A stretch of 36,585 nt of DNA from Oscillospiraceae bacterium. Its GTDB lineage: Bacteria; Bacillota; Clostridia; Oscillospirales; Ruminococcaceae. The position numbers were made by a program, and so were the translations under genes. The stretch is taken from the NCBI GenBank assembly GCA_900757485.1, contig CAAEOA010000145.1, positions 1 to 36,585 of the forward strand, given 5' to 3'. The notes under the pieces were generated by a model. That model saw nothing but the letters and a program-made list of their open reading frames with translations. It had not been told where the DNA came from and searched no databases. Shown one piece after another: positions 33,097 through 36,585 of this stretch (its first letter is position 1; every line of letters begins with the position of its first letter).

Positions 33097-34056
33097 ATGA
33101 CGCATAAAGAGCGATTTATAAAGGCATTAAAGAGGGAACCGGTCAGCGGGCTGGTTCCCCATTTTGAAATGGTATTTTGCTTGTCTTTGGAGGCGGTCGG
33201 CAAGCTGCATTCGTATAATCGAAAATTTGATCAATGGAATCAGATGAGTGAAACAGAAAAACAGTATCAGGCGAATGATCTTGCTGATATGTATCTGATG
33301 GTGGCGGAAAAGTACAGCCATGATGCAATTTTTATTCACGAAGATCAATTCGGCAATATGGATTTGACGGTTCGGGTATTAAGAACAATTCGTGAAAAAA
33401 GCGGTGATGAATACTTTATCATGATGCACGGGGATCCGACATTCCCGATCCCGGACGGTGACAGCATGATGGATTTCACTGTCAAATTATATGAAGAATC
33501 AGAACAGTTGAAACAGGAAGCAGCTGAGCGGGTGAAACAATTTGCAGCCAAGGCGGAAGCTTGGGCTAACGAATACAAGGGGCTGCTGGATGGATTTATT
33601 CTGTGTTCCGATTATTGCTTTAACACTGCGCCTTTTTATAGTGAGGATTTATTTGATGAATTTGTGGGACCTTATCTGAAAGAAATCATCTCTGTTTACC
33701 ATCAACTGGGTTTTTATGTTATTAAACATACCGATGGGAATATTATGCCGATTATTGATCGGATCATTGATTGCGGTCCCGATGCACTTCATTCTCTTGA
33801 TCCGCAGGGCGGAGTAGATTTGGCGGAGGTCAAGCGACAATATGGAGACCGGATATGCCTGATCGGGAATGTAAACTGCGCGCTTTTACAAACCGGCACC
33901 GAAGAAGAATGTATAGCAGATGTGCGCAGAGCATTAAAACAGGGCATGGAAGGATACGGGTATATTTTTTCTACTTCCAATTGCGTTTATACCGGAATGC
34001 CGCTGGAACGATATGAGTTAATGAATCGTATTTGGCGGGAAGAAGGAATATATTAG
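33097..34056 (+). CDS. Uroporphyrinogen-decarboxylase-like protein, second copy
   Basis: A 319-residue protein from the ATG at 33097, with AAGGGGAA about 9 nt upstream; the frame is open 45 bases further but without a better start. Its start (MTHKERFIKALKREPVSG) matches the relative at 23676-24779. The barrel carries FDEFVGPYLKEIISVYHQLGFYVIKHTDGNIMPIIDRIIDCGPDALHSLDPQGG and IGNVNCALLQTGT. Where the relative has an H-x-C metal pair (YHLCGG), this copy has HTDG, so metal binding, and perhaps the reaction, should differ. It has its own promoter and a strong terminator, so it is a single-gene unit beside the GntR regulator and GH38 gene. Confidence 0.82.
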   Translation: MTHKERFIKALKREPVSGLVPHFEMVFCLSLEAVGKLHSYNRKFDQWNQMSETEKQYQANDLADMYLMVAEKYSHDAIFIHEDQFGNMDLTVRVLRTIREKSGDEYFIMMHGDPTFPIPDGDSMMDFTVKLYEESEQLKQEAAERVKQFAAKAEAWANEYKGLLDGFILCSDYCFNTAPFYSEDLFDEFVGPYLKEIISVYHQLGFYVIKHTDGNIMPIIDRIIDCGPDALHSLDPQGGVDLAEVKRQYGDRICLIGNVNCALLQTGTEEECIADVRRALKQGMEGYGYIFSTSNCVYTGMPLERYELMNRIWREEGIY

Positions 34057-34087
34057 GGATAAGACCATATGGTTGTTTGGTCTGCGA

Positions 34088-34144
34088 TAAAATAATAGCT
34101 GCCGAATAAATCAAGTTTTGATTTATTCGGCAGCTATTATTTTA
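34088..34144. terminator. 27-bp perfect hairpin terminator shared by convergent genes
   Basis: Positions 34088-34114 are exactly complementary to 34118-34144 around a 3-nt loop. The left arm starts with TAAAATAATAGC and the right arm ends with the matching T-rich side, so it can end both the URO-D-like transcript and the leftward GntR-type transcript. The right arm contains the GntR-type gene's stop codon (34137-34139). Confidence 0.9.
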
Positions 34145-35231
34145 AGAGTGGATTTTTGGTTGATTCTCCAATCATCAAACGGGTGGGCAGATACTTGTGG
34201 GTAAAAGAAAAGGCGGCTGAATCCTGCTGTTGACTTTGATGGTATGCCAATTCGGCTGCCTGATATCCGATATCAAAAAAATGTTGTTCAATGGTGCTGA
34301 GTTTCGGGCTGAACGCGGAAGCAATTGCCGTTCCGTCGAATCCGATCACGGATACATCCTCCGGGACTCGTAAGCCGATCTCTTTTAATGCAGAAACGAT
34401 TGTGCTGGCGTGCATATCATTGACCGCGAACAGTGCAGTCGGCGGGTCCGGCGAATGAAACACTTCTGATAAAATTTTTTGTGCTTGTCCCGATTCGTTC
34501 GGGCAGGAAATGTGTCTGCAAAATTGCTGCAATCCGTGTTTTGCCATAGCGTGGAAATAGCCGGTATAGCGGTCTCTTACGGTGTTCGTGATAGTGATTT
34601 CATTCTCTTGACCGTCTGTAAAGAAGATTCTTCGATGCCCTAACCGGATCAAATACTCACAGGCGTTCATCCCACCGCTAATATTATCCGAAGACACTAA
34701 ATCCGAATCGACGGTATGAGGAAGACAATCCAAAAAAACAAAATGAATTCCGTTTCGAATATGATTTAGAAAAAAATCAGTTGACTTACTGGAGATGGCA
34801 CGGATCATAATACAGCGGACTCCGTCATCGATCAGCCGTTGAATGATTTGTTCTTCCAGTTTTAGGTCACTGTGGGAGCAATGGACGGTTAGATAACAGG
34901 AATGATGGCTTAAAAAAGATTCTGCTCCCGATATGTAATCATAAAACCCGGTTTCTTTGTCCTGATTCCCAATCACTAACGGAATAAAAGAAATATGGGG
35001 TTTAACCGGTTGCGTTGAGGACAAATAAGTTCCGCCGCCCTGAACACGATAAGCAATATTGTTTTCAACCAGTTCTCCAAGTGCACGTCGGATTGTGGTT
35101 CGGCTGACTTTGAGATGCTCGGATATTTCGTTCTCTGTGGGCAGCTTATCATCCGGCTGCAGATGGTTTTCTGCAATATATTGTGTAAGATAATCATAAA
35201 CCTGACGGTATTTTGTTTCTTTGTTCGCCAT
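34137..35231 (-). CDS. GntR-type DNA-binding domain fused to LacI-type sugar sensor (AraR-like repressor)
   Basis: A 364-residue regulator from the ATG at 35231 (AAAGGA 12 nt upstream); an in-frame ATG at 35258 would add nine residues without a visible binding site. Residues ~5-70 are a GntR winged helix (YRQVYDYLTQYIAENHLQPDDKLPTENEISEHLKVSRTTIRRALGELVENNIAYRVQGGGTYL). Residues ~85-360 are a periplasmic-binding-protein-type effector domain (DLVSSDNISGGMNACEYLIRLGHRRIFF, TALFAVNDMHASTIVSALKEIGLRVPEDVSVIGFDG). This is the AraR layout. It is divergent from the GH38 gene and should repress it and itself until a sugar binds. Confidence 0.93.
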   Translation of the reverse strand: MANKETKYRQVYDYLTQYIAENHLQPDDKLPTENEISEHLKVSRTTIRRALGELVENNIAYRVQGGGTYLSSTQPVKPHISFIPLVIGNQDKETGFYDYISGAESFLSHHSCYLTVHCSHSDLKLEEQIIQRLIDDGVRCIMIRAISSKSTDFFLNHIRNGIHFVFLDCLPHTVDSDLVSSDNISGGMNACEYLIRLGHRRIFFTDGQENEITITNTVRDRYTGYFHAMAKHGLQQFCRHISCPNESGQAQKILSEVFHSPDPPTALFAVNDMHASTIVSALKEIGLRVPEDVSVIGFDGTAIASAFSPKLSTIEQHFFDIGYQAAELAYHQSQQQDSAAFSFTHKYLPTRLMIGESTKNPLLK

Positions 35232-35332
35232 CGTTGCATACAGTCCTTTCGTTGGCATTCAAATCAACAGTTTGCCGCAAGCGGAAATCAGCAAATAAGC
35301 TTTTATGGAAAACTGTTTTAAAATTTGTATTC

Positions 35333-35361
35333 ATTTTATCATATTGACAGGAAAAATGCAA
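35333..35361 (-). promoter_or_regulatory. Probable promoter of the GntR-LacI hybrid repressor gene
   Basis: On the minus strand, TTGCAT (35361-35356) and TAAAAT (35338-35333) are separated by 17 bases, about 100 bases before the chosen start. Confidence 0.5.
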
Positions 35362-35388
35362 GATAAATATTGGAGATGTTTTTAAATT

Positions 35389-35535
35389 TATATCTAATAA
35401 AGAACAATAAAATTAAAATTAAATTAAAAAACAATTAAAATATTCGTTAGATAGATACAAATATTAATTAAATATATAAATGATATTGACTTTTTAGAAA
35501 GACTGGAATATAATTTATCTATAAATTGTATCTAA
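35389..35535. promoter_or_regulatory. Cluster of operator-like sites in the divergent GntR/GH38 region
   Basis: TTGTATCTAA at 35526-35535 has an inverted match, TTAGATAGATACAA, at 35447-35460, and a looser match, TATATCTAATAA, at 35389-35400. They flank the GH38 promoter on both sides and approach the regulator's own promoter. This suggests binding sites for the GntR-LacI hybrid, possibly with DNA looping. The rest of the 35232-35719 gap is very AT-rich without a gene. Confidence 0.45.
35486..35514 (+). promoter_or_regulatory. Promoter of the GH38 gene
   Basis: TTGACT (35486-35491) and TATAAT (35509-35514) are 17 bases apart. The leader to the ATG at 35720 is about 200 nt, longer than usual, and no structured element was recognised in it. 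Confidence 0.7.
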
Positions 35536-35719
35536 TAATAAAAATATTTGTTACTAAATGATTGCTTTTATTGTTTTGTTTTAATCTAGGCGTGCCTTGT
35601 TGTTTCACGCGGTAAGATGTCATACTTGCCGGACAAAAAGAATCGCTTTTGAATCAGTTTAACAAATGCAATCATTTAGCCGTAAAGCAATGAGATACAA
35701 ACGGGGGGCATTTATAATT

Positions 35720-36585
35720 ATGGAAAAAGTATACTGTGTCATATCGCATACGCATTGGGATCGGGAATGGTATAAACCGTTTGAACAGTTTCGGATGCAG
35801 CTGGCGGATTTAATCAACAATCTTTTAGGGATACTGGAAAAGTATCCGGAATATATTTTTCATCTGGATGCACAGACGATAGTTTTAGAGGACTATTTGG
35901 AAATATATCCGGAAAAGAGAGAAGAGCTGAGCAAATGGATCAAGCAGGGAAACATTCTTGTGGGTCCTTGGTATCTGCAGAATGATTTTTACCTGACAAG
36001 CGGCGAGGCCACCGTTAGAAACTTGATAGAGGGGCACCGAATTGCCGAGTCGTTTGGAGCCTGTGCAGATGCCGGTTATGCTCCGGACCAGTTTGGAAAC
36101 ATCTCTCAGTTACCGCAGATTCTTAACGATTTCGGAATTGATAACTTTATTTTCGGCAGAGGATTCGAATGCTATCATAAGGACGAAACAGGCAAAATCG
36201 TCACCGAACAGCTGCCGTCCGAGTTTATATGGCAGGGAGCGGACGGAACGCAGGCTTTGGCGATACATATGAAATATTGGTACAACAATGCACAGCGTTT
36301 TTCGGAAGATCCGAAGATTGCGAAAAAACTGATTGAGGTTGTGGAACGCAGTTTTGAAGGGGTAGCAATGACGCCCTATCTGCTGTTGATGAACGGCGTA
36401 GATCATTTGGAAGCACAGGAAAATCTGTTGCCGATCTTGGAAAAGCTGAATCAAGACAAGATTAACGGAACGGTTCGCCAGATCAAAATGACTGATTATG
36501 TGGCAAACGTGCGCAATTACATTCAGGAACATCAGGTTCCGATGATGACTCATTACGGCGAATTGCGGATGGGCGGAGACGGTCA
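35720..36585 (+). CDS. GH38 family alpha-mannosidase, N-terminal part (3' end outside window)
   Basis: The frame opens at ATG 35720, after a G-run (35703-35708), and stays open to the window end, giving 288 residues of a protein usually ~850-1000 long. HTHWDREWY (H12 and D14) is the zinc site of GH38, and GYAPDQFGNISQLPQIL carries the nucleophile (D123). LLMNGVDHLEAQENLLP is the further zinc-site region. No signal peptide is present, so it acts in the cytoplasm on imported alpha-mannosides. It is divergent from the GntR-LacI hybrid, its probable regulator. With the GH130, GH2 and GH3 genes it supports use of a mannose-rich glycan. Confidence 0.93.
   Translation, partial: MEKVYCVISHTHWDREWYKPFEQFRMQLADLINNLLGILEKYPEYIFHLDAQTIVLEDYLEIYPEKREELSKWIKQGNILVGPWYLQNDFYLTSGEATVRNLIEGHRIAESFGACADAGYAPDQFGNISQLPQILNDFGIDNFIFGRGFECYHKDETGKIVTEQLPSEFIWQGADGTQALAIHMKYWYNNAQRFSEDPKIAKKLIEVVERSFEGVAMTPYLLLMNGVDHLEAQENLLPILEKLNQDKINGTVRQIKMTDYVANVRNYIQEHQVPMMTHYGELRMGGDG

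Noticed and set aside
1..36585. CRISPR arrays, tRNA or rRNA genes, transposases
   Set aside because: No regularly spaced repeats, tRNA-like cloverleaf, rRNA segments or transposase motifs were recognised by reading.

Overview
The window looks like chromosomal DNA of a low-to-medium-GC Gram-positive gut anaerobe (Clostridia). Ribosome binding sites are strong AAGGAG/AGGAGG types, many secreted proteins have Gram-positive-style signal peptides or C-terminal membrane anchors, and the gene families (CUT1 permeases without an ATPase, GH130, DUF5696, YIP1/NHL, PadR, GntR-LacI hybrids) are typical of that group. The genus cannot be fixed from the sequence alone.

Positions 1-23627 are a carbohydrate-use locus read rightward. 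It opens with the 3' end of a membrane-anchored protein of an unrecognised family (1-660). Next comes a long operon (884-14790): a giant substrate-binding protein with added N-terminal domains, a permease pair, an NHL/TPR/YIP1 membrane protein, a DUF5696 protein, a second permease pair, a cytoplasmic member of the unrecognised family and an alpha/alpha-barrel glycosidase-like protein. A second operon (14953-21980) holds a GH3 beta-N-acetylhexosaminidase-like gene broken by an in-frame TAG, a GH2 beta-mannosidase, a secreted and anchored member of the unrecognised family and a GH130 mannoside phosphorylase. A GH32-like protein (22113-23627) closes this part. With the GH38 alpha-mannosidase at the right edge (35720 onward), the enzymes point to a mannose- and GlcNAc-containing glycan such as the N-glycan core; this is inference. 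The two operons start with related leaders whose 5' part can pair with the ribosome binding site.

Positions 23676-25825 hold a uroporphyrinogen-decarboxylase-like protein divergent from an AraC regulator. Positions 25826-26258 are non-coding with a leftward terminator.

Positions 26259-32702 are a distinct, more AT-rich island. A leftward PadR / small membrane protein / secreted protein operon diverges from a rightward secreted protein. That protein has a WapA-like N-terminal region, a DNRLRE domain, a ricin-type lectin and a terminal domain with His and Cys in the order of permuted NlpC/P60 (LRAT-like) hydrolases. A small membrane protein follows, then two displaced cassettes, each introduced by a copy of an approximately 60-bp GC-rich repeat that runs into a remnant of lectin coding sequence. 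I read this as a lectin-tipped polymorphic toxin locus with an orphan-cassette tail, and it is the most novel system in the window.

Positions 33097-36585 return to metabolism: a second URO-D-like gene with a near-consensus promoter, a very long hairpin terminator shared with a convergent GntR-LacI hybrid repressor, and a divergent GH38 alpha-mannosidase (cut by the window end) whose promoter is flanked by inverted TTGTATCTAA-like sites.
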